13,834 nucleotides of DNA from an uncultured Rikenella sp. (GCF_910577125.1 NZ_CAJTMN010000057.1:1-13834), one strand, 5' to 3'. Positions 6,605 to 13,618 are shown, numbered from the stretch's first letter. Notes: a model not told the origin generated them from the sequence alone. Program-made: numbers and translations.

Positions 6605-6645
6605 CGATTCATTCTGTTTCGGCGTGAGCCGAAACAGTTGAATCG
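6605..6645. repeat. Nested hairpin repeat, copy 2, with compensatory change
   Basis: CGATTCA (6605-6611) pairs with TGAATCG (6639-6645), and CTGTTTCGGC (6614-6623) pairs perfectly with GCCGAAACAG (6628-6637) around GTGA. Compared with 6391-6436, an A-T pair has become a G-C pair on both arms and the loop has changed, so pairing is preserved although sequence is not. Confidence 0.7.
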
Positions 6646-6684
6646 CCTCCTAAGGCGTCGGCGCGCGATTGGTTTGAGGGAACT

Positions 6685-6790
6685 GTTCTTTTTAACTTCG
6701 CTTCGCTCGTTTTCCTCCTCGCCGCTCGGCAATTCGCAAACTGCGTTTGCATTGCACTTGCTGGCAGCGTCGGTTGTGAACAAAAAGAAC
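6685..6790. repeat. Long-loop inverted repeat before the ATAGCTACGCTAC motif
   Basis: GTTCTTTTT (6685-6693) pairs with AAAAAGAAC (6782-6790) across about 88 bases containing smaller hairpins. The context GAACT or AACTG before the left arm, CCAAAA after the right arm, then ACTTT and ATAGCTACGCTAC, is also seen around the stems at 10703-10726 and 13619-13642. This is therefore probably an expanded member of the same element. Confidence 0.5.
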
Positions 6791-6863
6791 CAAAAAAACT
6801 TTATGATAGCTACGCTACGCCTTACGCTCCGCAAGACTCATTTTCGAGCATCGAAGAAAAATT

Positions 6864-8078
6864 TTAGTGCAGGAACAATTCCACTTCGACAGGTTGCAGC
6901 TCTCCGTTGTCCGCCTCTTTCGGCGTGACGAACGAAACCCGCTGCACCTGACCCGCATTGTCCGTGAATTCCGCAGTCAGGTCTTTGCCGAACGGCAGGT
7001 AGAGCGTCAGGTAGTCGTTCATGTCGGCCGTCGGCCCTGCCGTTTTGCCTGCAGCGACCATATTGCCCTCCGCATCCGTGATGCGGATATCGCATGCCGC
7101 GCGATCCTCGCTGTCGCGTCCCCCGTTCCGATCCCGGAACGCCCGGATGATGACCGGCGCCCCGTTTTTGGCCTCCGCCATCTGGGCGTTGTAGAGGTCG
7201 ATGTAGAAATCCGTCACATCGATCCCCGGCACGTTGCGGTTATCGAAATCCCAGACCATCGGGAAATGCAGACCCGTCGGTCGCCACGAAGTGGCGTACA
7301 TCCAGTAGATCGGGTCGCTCTTGTCCGCCTTGCCGGCGCGTTCGAGGAACCAGCTGTGGTTCAGCGCCGGGGTCGGGTAGTACTCCGTGAAGTACCACTT
7401 GCCGTCGATCCAGAGCTCCGTCCAGTTGTGGTTCCCCTCCTTCGAGACCCACAGCGGCGTCCCCGCGATGCGCGACGGAATCCCCATCGTCCGGAACGCA
7501 TCCGTCAGCAGAATCGAAAGCCCGCTGCACGACGCCATTCCGATCTCCATCGACTCGCCCGGCGACTGGTGCGGTTTCCGACGCTTGGTGTTGTACTCCA
7601 CTCCCACGAGGTGCTGCAACTGCTTGTTAATGGTGTCGATCGCCTGACGGACGTCGATCATCCTCTCCACCAGCGGGTAGAGCTTCTCCCAGAACATCGC
7701 CCGCCACGGTTCGCGCCGTTCGTTCATCGAGGCGTAGGGCAGCACGTCGTTGTAGAAGACCGAGTCCGGCAGCGCCTTGGCCCACGGGAAGGTCTCCCGC
7801 GCCCGGTAAGCCCACTCCACCTCGCCGAGCAGGAAGTCGGCGGTCAGCGTATCCCGGTCTCCCTCGGGCATATAGGCGATCAGGTAGGCCATCCCTTCGC
7901 GTTGCTCTTCGGGGGCGCGTTCCATGGCTGCGGTCAGCTCCCGTCCGTTGTCGCCCGCCGCGGCGATGTTGGCATACAGATCGGCTGCCAGCTTCGGGTC
8001 GAGTCCGTACGGTGTGCCGGTACACGAAAAGGCCAGCGTTGCAGCCGCCAGTGTGCCTAAAAGTGAAATCTTTTTCAT
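6864..8078 (-). CDS. Transglutaminase-like domain lipoprotein
   Basis: The 404-residue product starts with a lipoprotein-like signal, MKKISLLGTLAAATLAFSC, with Cys19 as the likely lipidated residue. A transglutaminase/protease-like core is visible at about residues 150-240: Cys184 in GMASCSGLS, His217 in NHNWTELWIDGKW, and an acidic residue at the triad position, apparently Glu232 in YFTEYYPT instead of the usual Asp. Trp-rich segments (DPIYWMYATSWRPTG) and a C-terminal beta-rich part follow. Proteins of this type are common in Bacteroidota and may act as cysteine peptidases or amidases on secreted substrates; the substrate is unknown. The frame is open to an ATG at 8144, but 8078 is chosen because it begins the signal peptide and lies about 30 bases downstream of a good -7 box. 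It ends next to the hairpin-rich region. Confidence 0.88.
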   Translation of the reverse strand: MKKISLLGTLAAATLAFSCTGTPYGLDPKLAADLYANIAAAGDNGRELTAAMERAPEEQREGMAYLIAYMPEGDRDTLTADFLLGEVEWAYRARETFPWAKALPDSVFYNDVLPYASMNERREPWRAMFWEKLYPLVERMIDVRQAIDTINKQLQHLVGVEYNTKRRKPHQSPGESMEIGMASCSGLSILLTDAFRTMGIPSRIAGTPLWVSKEGNHNWTELWIDGKWYFTEYYPTPALNHSWFLERAGKADKSDPIYWMYATSWRPTGLHFPMVWDFDNRNVPGIDVTDFYIDLYNAQMAEAKNGAPVIIRAFRDRNGGRDSEDRAACDIRITDAEGNMVAAGKTAGPTADMNDYLTLYLPFGKDLTAEFTDNAGQVQRVSFVTPKEADNGELQPVEVELFLH

Positions 8079-8108
8079 CGTTCGTTCTGTTTTGGATGCG
8101 TGTGGCAA

Positions 8109-8116
8109 CAAAGATA
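8109..8116 (-). promoter_or_regulatory. Bacteroidota -7 box for the transglutaminase-like gene
   Basis: On the minus strand this reads TATCTTTG, an exact match to the TAnnTTTG consensus of Bacteroidota housekeeping promoters, about 30 bases before the chosen start. A TTG -33 element is not seen at the standard distance; the nearest upstream one is about 25 bases away. Confidence 0.55.
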
Positions 8117-8154
8117 GGAATAAAATGTGCCCGGAATGATACAAAATTACGTAA

Positions 8155-8192
8155 GGACGGCCCCATATCCCACGCGGGATATGGGGCCGTCC
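8155..8192 (-). terminator. 17-bp perfect stem terminator between two lipoprotein genes
   Basis: A perfect 17-bp stem (8155-8171 with 8176-8192) around the four-base loop ACGC lies 28 bases past the stop of the IPT lipoprotein gene and upstream of the transglutaminase-like promoter. On the minus strand the stem is followed by a moderately T-rich stretch (TTACGTAATTTTG), consistent with intrinsic termination of the upstream gene. Confidence 0.7.
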
Positions 8193-8219
8193 TCCGGTGG
8201 TCGTTCGGTAGGCTGCCTG

Positions 8220-9347
8220 CTACTCTTCGTAGAAGAGTTCGAGGGTAGCTGTGTATCCGTCGCCGTCGTCGATCCCGATTTTTGAAATGTATTCACCGGC
8301 GAATTCATATTCGTATTTTACGGTAAATGATTCTCCGTCCGCATCGGTTAGGGTAAGTTGTTTCGGCAGGTATTTCGAGCGCGTTCCTCCGATACCCAGC
8401 AAATAAGCGTCAAGGATCGCGGGGTCGTCGATGATGTCTCCGAACAAATAATTGTTACCGATCAAATCCAGGTTGAGGTTGTTCGGCACGGATGTATTCG
8501 GGGTAAAGTCGATGGTATAAGTCCCGTAATATCCTCCGTCTTCGATCTCTTTTTCGGCAGTGGTATATTTTTCCAGACTGCCGTCTTCCCCCACCGTCAA
8601 TTCACCGGTATAGGTGTCGGTTATACCTTCATTCGTTAGCGAAAAAACGATTCCGGTTAAATAACCGTTGGCCGAATAAGTGTACTCCTTGGTCTCACAT
8701 ATTGAACCGTCCTCTTTATCTTCTTCGATGCAGTTTGTAGCTCGTCCATTTTCTACCAGAAATTCTACTTCCCAATCTACCACCTCGTCGTAATCGTGGC
8801 TGATTTTGATTTTGTCTTGCAGGTATTCGATTCTCGAACCTTCATAAAAAGAATCACCTGTTGAGCTGGTTTCGATTCGAGTCAGTCTGCCTGTTTCGTC
8901 ATAGGTATAGAGTGCCGTGTGGGTCTCTTTCTCTCCATCCACCTCTTCTGTAAGAAGAGATTTTACAATCTTTTTCGGCAGGATCTCCGGCGCGGCGGTG
9001 AAGTACATCTTGCCCAACGGCCACTCGCCGCCGTCCTGTTTCAGGATGACGCTCTGTTCGCCCGACACGGAAGAGGGGGCCCTAAAGGTGATGGAGGTCG
9101 AGGTGCGGTCGGTCACGGTGGCCTGTACGTCGCCGTCGGCTTTGGTCGCCACCCCGCGCAGCCAGATTTCGCTGCTCGAGGTGAAGCCGCTCCCCTGGAT
9201 CGTTACCGCCGAACCGGCCGGGATGGGGTTCTCGGCGCTCGAGGTCGGCAGGGTCGCGCCCGAGACCGGACAGGGCGTGCCGTTGTCGTCCTTCTTGCAG
9301 CCGAACATCAGGGCTGCGGTCAGCACAAAAAACAGAAGTTTTTTCAT
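8220..9347 (-). CDS. IPT/TIG-domain lipoprotein
   Basis: The 375-residue product begins MKKLLFFVLTAALMFGC, a lipoprotein signal with the lipidated Cys at residue 17; an ATG two codons earlier (9353) is an alternative start. Residues about 25-110 form an IPT/TIG immunoglobulin-like domain, with PIPAGSAVTIQGSGF, SEIWLRG and SITFRAPSSVSG. This fold is common in Bacteroidota cell-surface glycan-binding proteins and SusE/F-like neighbours. The remaining 260 residues are beta-rich and acidic with a YTYDETGRLTRIE motif like YD-repeat or DUF4595-type lipoproteins; I cannot assign a function. The N-terminal portion is GC-rich like its neighbours, while about 8280-8960 is clearly AT-richer (sampled lines near 40% GC), hinting at a mosaic origin. 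No SusC/D pair is nearby. A terminator follows. Confidence 0.82.
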   Translation of the reverse strand: MKKLLFFVLTAALMFGCKKDDNGTPCPVSGATLPTSSAENPIPAGSAVTIQGSGFTSSSEIWLRGVATKADGDVQATVTDRTSTSITFRAPSSVSGEQSVILKQDGGEWPLGKMYFTAAPEILPKKIVKSLLTEEVDGEKETHTALYTYDETGRLTRIETSSTGDSFYEGSRIEYLQDKIKISHDYDEVVDWEVEFLVENGRATNCIEEDKEDGSICETKEYTYSANGYLTGIVFSLTNEGITDTYTGELTVGEDGSLEKYTTAEKEIEDGGYYGTYTIDFTPNTSVPNNLNLDLIGNNYLFGDIIDDPAILDAYLLGIGGTRSKYLPKQLTLTDADGESFTVKYEYEFAGEYISKIGIDDGDGYTATLELFYEE

Positions 9348-9651
9348 AACCATGAAAATGAAAATGGCCTCTTCCCGATACCCCGAAGCAGAGATGTAAA
9401 CACTGGATTGAAAAGAAGAAGTGTGGGTATCGTGACTTTGTTTTCAGTTGATGAGGCTCTGGTAAACCTGCGAAAATAAAAACAAGCAACAATCCCACAC
9501 CATACCCCATAAGACAAGGTATAGAGCAAGGGCTTTGGGCTCGTTCTCTTTTCGCAAAGAATTTTACCAGAATTCATCAACGAGAACAAACTCAAACACT
9601 TCTCATGTTTAAGCTGATATGTCTGCCCGGGTCGCGCGGACTCGGACGGGA

Positions 9652-9659
9652 CAAAGATA
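9652..9659 (-). promoter_or_regulatory. Candidate -7 box for the IPT lipoprotein gene
   Basis: On the minus strand this reads TATCTTTG, an exact TAnnTTTG match and the only one I see in the intergenic stretch 9354-9779. It would give a leader of about 300 bases. No clear TTG lies at the -33 distance. The rest of 9354-9779 holds no convincing gene; short frames there lack supporting features. Confidence 0.35.
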
Positions 9660-9782
9660 GCTTAAATTTTCGGAACGGGAAGTGTTCACCGCCTGGGTCG
9701 TGGGATTGTTGCCGGGGCGAAAGTACGGATTTCTTCCGTCTTGAGCGGAAATTGACCGAGAATCGTTAATTTTGGAGGTATG

Positions 9783-10145
9783 ATGAAAAAACTCTGTTTG
9801 TGGATGCTCGGGGTCTTGGCGTGGGGTGGGGCGGCCGGCCAGTCGCTGCGCGTGACTCCGGCCGTGGTGCGGATGGGGGAAATCGCTCTCCGGTCGAAAA
9901 ACCGGGTCGAGCTGGTTTGTGTCAATGTCTCGGACAAACCGTTGGTCATCAGGAATATAGAGGTGGACTGCACCTGCACCAAACCGGCGTGGCCCAAAGC
10001 GCCGGTGATGCCGGGCGACAGTGTGCGCGTGGCGGTGACCCTCACGCCGACCGACCGGGGGGCTTTCTACAAGACTGTCCGCTTCGTGACTGCTCCGCCG
10101 GCCGAACCGGCGCCGCAGGTGGTTCTGCGCGGGAAAGTTTATTGA
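9783..10145 (+). CDS. Small secreted DUF1573 protein
   Basis: The product is about 120 residues, with a signal peptide (MKKLCLWMLGVLAWGGAAG) and a single DUF1573 domain. Characteristic features are VVRMGEIA near the start, VCVNVSDKPLVIRNIEVDCTCTKP with the Cys-x-Cys turn, then PVMPGDSVRVAVTLTP and GAFYKTVRFVT. This is an immunoglobulin-like beta-sandwich domain frequent in Bacteroidota exported proteins, of unknown function. A GGAGG sequence (9774-9778) lies one base before the first ATG (9780) and four before the second, so 9783 is preferred. A TAATTTTG string overlaps this site and is probably coincidental. The gene is monocistronic-looking, since mce has its own promoter downstream. Confidence 0.85.
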   Translation: MKKLCLWMLGVLAWGGAAGQSLRVTPAVVRMGEIALRSKNRVELVCVNVSDKPLVIRNIEVDCTCTKPAWPKAPVMPGDSVRVAVTLTPTDRGAFYKTVRFVTAPPAEPAPQVVLRGKVY

Positions 10146-10154
10146 TTTCGGTCG

Positions 10155-10185
10155 TTGTTATTTCAGAAACAAAACCCTAACTTTG
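10155..10185 (+). promoter_or_regulatory. Bacteroidota promoter upstream of mce
   Basis: TTG (10155-10157), 20 bases, then TAACTTTG (10178-10185), a full match to the -33/-7 arrangement of Bacteroidota primary sigma promoters. Transcription would start near 10192, giving a leader of roughly 54 bases before the mce ATG. Confidence 0.7.
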
Positions 10186-10245
10186 TCGTTATCGGTTCCG
10201 ATACGGGTGCCGTGATTAATCCAAACTTTTAATAACCACCATGTT

Positions 10246-10662
10246 ATGAATCTTTCTCACATCGAACACCTCGGCATCGCGGTCAAGAGCCTCGATGCGG
10301 CGATCCCTTATTACGAAAAGGTACTCGGGCTCAAGTGCTATAACATCGAAGAGGTGGCGGATCAGAAGGTGCGCACGGCTTTCTTCAAGGTCGGACAGAC
10401 AAAAATCGAACTCCTCGAACCGACCTCCGACGATAGCGCGGTCGCCAAATTCATCGAAAAACGGGGCGAGGGGATTCATCATCTGGCGTTCGCCGTGGCG
10501 GACGGGGTCGCAGAAGCGCTGGCGGAGTGCGACTCCAAAGGGGTACAGCTCATCGACAAGGCGCCGCGCCGAGGGGCGGAGGGGCTGAACATCGCGTTCC
10601 TTCACCCGAAGTCTACTATGGGGGTGCTCACGGAATTGTGCGAAAACCCTGCCGATAAATAA
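10246..10662 (+). CDS. mce: Methylmalonyl-CoA epimerase
   Basis: This 138-residue VOC-fold enzyme interconverts (R)- and (S)-methylmalonyl-CoA, the step between methylmalonyl-CoA mutase and the decarboxylase in propionate formation. Both beta-alpha-beta-beta-beta modules are visible: HIEHLGIAVKSLDAAIPYYEKVLG at the start, and GIHHLAFAV from residue 76. Likely metal ligands are His8, Glu55 (in KIELLEP), His79 and Glu130 (in VLTEL). Length matches the family. The start follows a good promoter and leads directly into the conserved first strand. The functional partner mmdA lies 425 bases downstream, beyond a repeat element. Confidence 0.95.
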   Translation: MNLSHIEHLGIAVKSLDAAIPYYEKVLGLKCYNIEEVADQKVRTAFFKVGQTKIELLEPTSDDSAVAKFIEKRGEGIHHLAFAVADGVAEALAECDSKGVQLIDKAPRRGAEGLNIAFLHPKSTMGVLTELCENPADK

Positions 10663-10702
10663 TCTTTCACTCTTTTTTATCGTTCATTGTGCCGGCTGGA
10701 AC

Positions 10703-10726
10703 TGCCGCTTTTTGGAAAAAGCGGCA
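10703..10726. repeat. 11-bp perfect stem-loop at the start of an intergenic repeat
   Basis: TGCCGCTTTTT (10703-10713) pairs with AAAAAGCGGCA (10716-10726) around GG. It is preceded by GGAAC and followed by CCAAAA, the same context as the stem at 13619-13642, whose arm sequence is different. A second small stem, TCAAGT/ACTTGA (10756-10769), follows. It could attenuate transcription leaving mce, but there is no simple T-tract. Confidence 0.65.
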
Positions 10727-10803
10727 CCAAAACCGACGTAGCAGCCGAGTTGCCATCAAGTTTACTTGAATGGCCGAGGCGCAAGGAGGAAACCTTAAGG
10801 TAA

Positions 10804-10986
10804 ACTTTTAGATAGCTACGCTACTCCTTAGGCTCCGCAGTCCTCATTCTTCGAGATTGCTTTTGGGTCGGGGCAACGGCGCGCTTAATGTGAGTCTAAC
10901 CCTATGCGCGCCGTTGCTCCCGGCCCAAAGAAGAGTCCGAGAGTTGGGCCGCCGGCAAGTTTTAGGATGCGAAGCATCCTCTAAAG
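10804..10986 (+). repeat. Long intergenic repeat, copy 1 (between mce and mmdA)
   Basis: About 183 bases closely similar to 13650-13834. Shared parts in order are ACTTTTAGATAGCTACGCTAC, CTCCGCA, a large stem (10862-10884 with 10906-10929, arms GGGCAACGGCGCGC and complement, one mismatch or bulge), GTTGGGCCGCCGGCA, and a small AGGATGC/GCATCCT hairpin. The loop of the large stem differs between copies while the stem is kept, which suggests structure is under selection in DNA or RNA form. An open frame through it continues into mmdA, but it is the repeat and not coding. Confidence 0.8.
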
Positions 10987-10994
10987 TTTTTCTG

Positions 10995-11018
10995 GTTCTC
11001 TTTGTTCACAAAGAGAAC
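10995..11018. repeat. 9-bp perfect stem-loop upstream of mmdA
   Basis: GTTCTCTTT (10995-11003) pairs with AAAGAGAAC (11010-11018) around GTTCAC. It lies about 70 bases before the mmdA start. Its arms resemble those at 6685-6790 (GTTCTTTTT and AAAAAGAAC), so it is probably another part of the same repeat family. Confidence 0.6.
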
Positions 11019-11087
11019 AGTACCCTCCTGGGCAGTGAACGGATAAAGAGTATAAAATTAGTTACCAAGCAAGTTACAGAAATAAAA

Positions 11088-12650
11088 ATGAGTGTCAATC
11101 AGGAAAAGATAAAAGAGCTCGTCGCCAAGCGCGAGCAGGCCAAGCTCGGCGGCGGTCAGAAACGGATCGACTCCCAGCACGCCAAAGGAAAGCTGACCGC
11201 TCGGGAGCGGATCGACCTGTTGCTCGACGAAGGGAGCTTCGAAGAGTTCGACATGTTCGTCACCCATCGCTGTTCCAACTTCGGGATCGATAAGGAGTCG
11301 TACTACGGCGACGGCGTCGTGACCGGATACGGGACCATTGACGGGCGGCTGGTATATGTTTTCAGTCAGGACTTCACCGTATTCGGCGGGTCGCTGTCCG
11401 AGACCTTCGCCGCCAAGATCTGCAAAGTCATGGATATGGCCATGCGGAACGGGGCTCCGGTGATCGGGATCAACGACTCCGGCGGCGCCCGGATCCAGGA
11501 AGCCGTCAATGCCTTGAGCGGCTATACCGAGATATTCCAGCGGAACATCATGGCCAGCGGCGTGATTCCGCAGATCTCCGCCATCATGGGGCCGTGCGCA
11601 GGGGGGGCGGTTTATTCGCCCGCTTTGACCGACTTTATCTTGATGAACAAAGGCACCAGCTACATGTTCGTCACCGGACCGAAAGTGGTGAAGACCGTGA
11701 CCGGCGAGGAAGTGACCCAGGAGCAGCTCGGCGGCGCTTCGATGCACTCCACCAAGTCGGGCGTGGCGCACTTCGTCAGCGAGAACGAAGAGGAAGCGAT
11801 GGCCATCATCCGGAAACTGCTCAGCTATCTGCCTCAGAATAATCTGGAGGATGCTCCGCTGGCGGTCTGCACGGACGACATCGACCGCGTCGAAGACGCT
11901 TTGAACGAGATCGTGCCGGACAATCCGAACAAGCCGTACGACGTGCTGGAGGTGATTCATGCCATTGTCGACAATGGCGAGTTTTTGGAATCACAGCGGA
12001 CTTTCGCACCCAATATCGTGACCGGGTTTGCGCGGTTTAACGGGCAGAGCGTCGGGATTATCGCCAACCAGCCGAAATACTATGCCGGGGTGCTGGATAT
12101 CAATGCTTCTCGGAAGGCGGCGCGGTTTGTGCGCTTCTGCGATGCGTTCAACATTCCGATCGTTACGCTGGTGGATGTGCCGGGTTTCCTGCCGGGGACG
12201 GCGCAGGAGTACGGCGGGATTATTACCCACGGGGCAAAACTGCTGTTTGCCTATGGCGAGGCGACGGTGCCGAAGGTGACGGTTATTTTGCGGAAGGCGT
12301 ACGGGGGGGCTTATTGCGTGATGAGCTCCAAACATTTGCGGGGCGACTTGAATTACGCATGGCCGACCGCTGAGATCGCGGTGATGGGGGCGCAGGGCGC
12401 CGTCGAGGTTTTGATGGCCAAGGAGGCTAAGGCGATCGAGGACGATGCGAAACGGGCCGAATTCCTGGCCGAAAAGGAAGAGGAGTATCGGCAGAAGTTC
12501 GCCAACCCGTATGTGGCGGCCAAGTACGGCTATATCGACGACGTGATCGAACCGCGGAACACCCGTTTCCGGATCATCCGCGCGCTTCAGTCGCTGGTGA
12601 CCAAGAAGGTGGTCAACCCGCCGAAGAAACACTCCAATATTCCGTTGTAA
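11088..12650 (+). CDS. mmdA: Methylmalonyl-CoA decarboxylase alpha (carboxyltransferase)
   Basis: The 520-residue protein belongs to the biotin-dependent acyl-CoA carboxyltransferase family (MmdA / propionyl-CoA carboxylase beta). It transfers the carboxyl group of methylmalonyl-CoA to biotin, the first half of sodium-pumping decarboxylation to propionyl-CoA. Two crotonase-like halves are visible: SGGARIQEAV near residue 130 and GPCAGGAVYSPALTDF near 168 in the first, and VDVPGFLPG...YGGIITHGAKLL near 362-385 and RKAYGGAYCVMSSKHLRGD near 398 in the second. The oxyanion-forming Gly-Gly turns are intact. The frame is open upstream to 10857, but that part is the repeat; ATG 11088 begins the typical MSVNQEKIKELVAKRE start and follows an A-rich leader. 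The OadG-like gene next door favours the decarboxylase role over propionyl-CoA carboxylase. No clear promoter was seen directly upstream. Confidence 0.95.
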   Translation: MSVNQEKIKELVAKREQAKLGGGQKRIDSQHAKGKLTARERIDLLLDEGSFEEFDMFVTHRCSNFGIDKESYYGDGVVTGYGTIDGRLVYVFSQDFTVFGGSLSETFAAKICKVMDMAMRNGAPVIGINDSGGARIQEAVNALSGYTEIFQRNIMASGVIPQISAIMGPCAGGAVYSPALTDFILMNKGTSYMFVTGPKVVKTVTGEEVTQEQLGGASMHSTKSGVAHFVSENEEEAMAIIRKLLSYLPQNNLEDAPLAVCTDDIDRVEDALNEIVPDNPNKPYDVLEVIHAIVDNGEFLESQRTFAPNIVTGFARFNGQSVGIIANQPKYYAGVLDINASRKAARFVRFCDAFNIPIVTLVDVPGFLPGTAQEYGGIITHGAKLLFAYGEATVPKVTVILRKAYGGAYCVMSSKHLRGDLNYAWPTAEIAVMGAQGAVEVLMAKEAKAIEDDAKRAEFLAEKEEEYRQKFANPYVAAKYGYIDDVIEPRNTRFRIIRALQSLVTKKVVNPPKKHSNIPL

Positions 12651-12661
12651 GACCGCGCGTT

Positions 12662-13567
12662 ATGATGAAGAGACTCTTATTTTCGTTCGGCCTCGCCGCA
12701 CTTTGCGCGGCGGGCTATGCGCAGGGACTGAAGGATATTCGGATCAACGAAGTGCTGGTCGATAACCGGACGAGCTACGTCGACGACCACGGAAACCACG
12801 TGGGGTGGGTGGAGCTGCACAACACCGGCTATTCGAACGTGAACATCGGCGGCGCCTACCTGACGGTGCGCCGGGGGGATATGTCGCGGACGTATCGTAT
12901 TCCGAAGAACGACGCGCGGACGCTGATTCCGCCGCAGGGCTACGTGATCTTCTTTGCCGACAGCACCTCGAACCGCGGGACGTTCCACACCAATTTCGTA
13001 TTGGACGAGACGGGCTATCTGGCCTTTCTGGATCAGGGGCGGAATGTGGTGGACTCTATCGTTTACGACGTGGCGGCTCAGTTGCCTGACGTCTCGATCG
13101 GCTGGACGGACGATCCGGAGACCGGCGAAGAACGGTTCGGCATGCTGGCCGGAATCACGCCGTTGCAGGCGAATGAAATCGAGGAGCGTATGCCGGCTTC
13201 CGAGAAATTCTTCCTGCGCGACCCTTCGGGTGCGGTGATGGCCATTACGGCCATGTCGGTGGTCTTCTCGGCGCTTGTCCTGCTCTACCTGATTTTCAAG
13301 AACGTCGGTCGGGGGATGACGCGGGTGATGCGCTCCAAGGAACAGAAAGCGGTCGCGGCCATGCCGGAAGAGGTGCGGCCGACGATCGATCCGTCGGGAC
13401 AGCTCCTGGGCGAGGAGATCGCGGCGATCGCTATCGCGCTGCGCAGGTATGAGGAGGACTTGCACGACATCGAGTCGCATGTCCTGACTATCAACCGGGT
13501 GGCGCGTGCCTACTCGCCGTGGAGCTCCAAAATCTACGGACTCAACAACCAACCCGTTCGAAAGTAA
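12662..13567 (+). CDS. Lamin-tail domain / OadG-like fusion protein
   Basis: The 301-residue protein starts 11 bases after mmdA. It has a signal peptide (MMKRLLFSFGLAALCAAGYAQ) and a lamin-tail (LTD) immunoglobulin-like domain at about residues 25-165, with IRINEVLVDN, GWVELHNTG, LIPPQGYVIFFAD and GYLAFLDQGRNVVDSIVY. One transmembrane helix follows at about 191-213 (VMAITAMSVVFSALVLLYLIF). The C-terminal cytoplasmic tail has AIAIALRRYEEDLHDIES and YSPWSSKIYG. The helix plus tail match the gamma subunit (OadG) of sodium-pumping decarboxylases, which anchors the carboxyltransferase to the membrane. The LTD part would face the periplasm, an addition to the classical short gamma subunit. The biotin carrier and beta-subunit genes expected next are not in the window; a long repeat begins about 80 bases downstream. 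Confidence 0.85.
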   Translation: MMKRLLFSFGLAALCAAGYAQGLKDIRINEVLVDNRTSYVDDHGNHVGWVELHNTGYSNVNIGGAYLTVRRGDMSRTYRIPKNDARTLIPPQGYVIFFADSTSNRGTFHTNFVLDETGYLAFLDQGRNVVDSIVYDVAAQLPDVSIGWTDDPETGEERFGMLAGITPLQANEIEERMPASEKFFLRDPSGAVMAITAMSVVFSALVLLYLIFKNVGRGMTRVMRSKEQKAVAAMPEEVRPTIDPSGQLLGEEIAAIAIALRRYEEDLHDIESHVLTINRVARAYSPWSSKIYGLNNQPVRK

Positions 13568-13618
13568 CCTTGCTCCATTTTTAACCGTTCTTTTATCTGT
13601 GTCTACCCGCATGGAACT

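Larger units (their letters stand above)
5966..6863. other. Gene-free region dense in short perfect hairpins
   Basis: About 900 bases without a credible gene. Many adjacent stems have unrelated sequences but similar design: 5-10 bp perfect arms closed by a C-G pair around a 3-5 base loop. Examples are TGGGCC/GGCCCA (6135-6149), GCGATTC/GAATCGC (6163-6179), GTGCC/GGCAC (6248-6261), GCGATGC/GCATCGC (6547-6564) and GCAAAC/GTTTGC (6736-6750). A motif ATAGCTACGCTACGCC near 6805, also seen near 10813 and 13657, links the 3' end to the long repeats around the mmd genes. Open frames here are low-complexity by-products of the stems. Confidence 0.6.

Noticed and set aside
6496..6928. Overlapping frames on both strands at the 3' end of the hairpin region
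   Set aside because: They are Arg/Ser/Phe-rich readings of inverted repeats, and one overlaps the end of the transglutaminase-like gene.
9344..9595. A short minus-strand frame of 83 codons upstream of the IPT lipoprotein
   Set aside because: It overlaps the lipoprotein start, has no signal peptide or family motif, and lies in a probable leader region.
9767..9774. TAATTTTG as the promoter of the DUF1573 gene
   Set aside because: It overlaps the GGAGG ribosome-binding site and lies five bases from the start codon, and no TTG occurs at the correct spacing, so it is probably a chance match.
10857..11087. An upstream in-frame extension of mmdA
   Set aside because: The extension translates the dispersed repeat and its hairpins; the family N-terminus begins at 11088.
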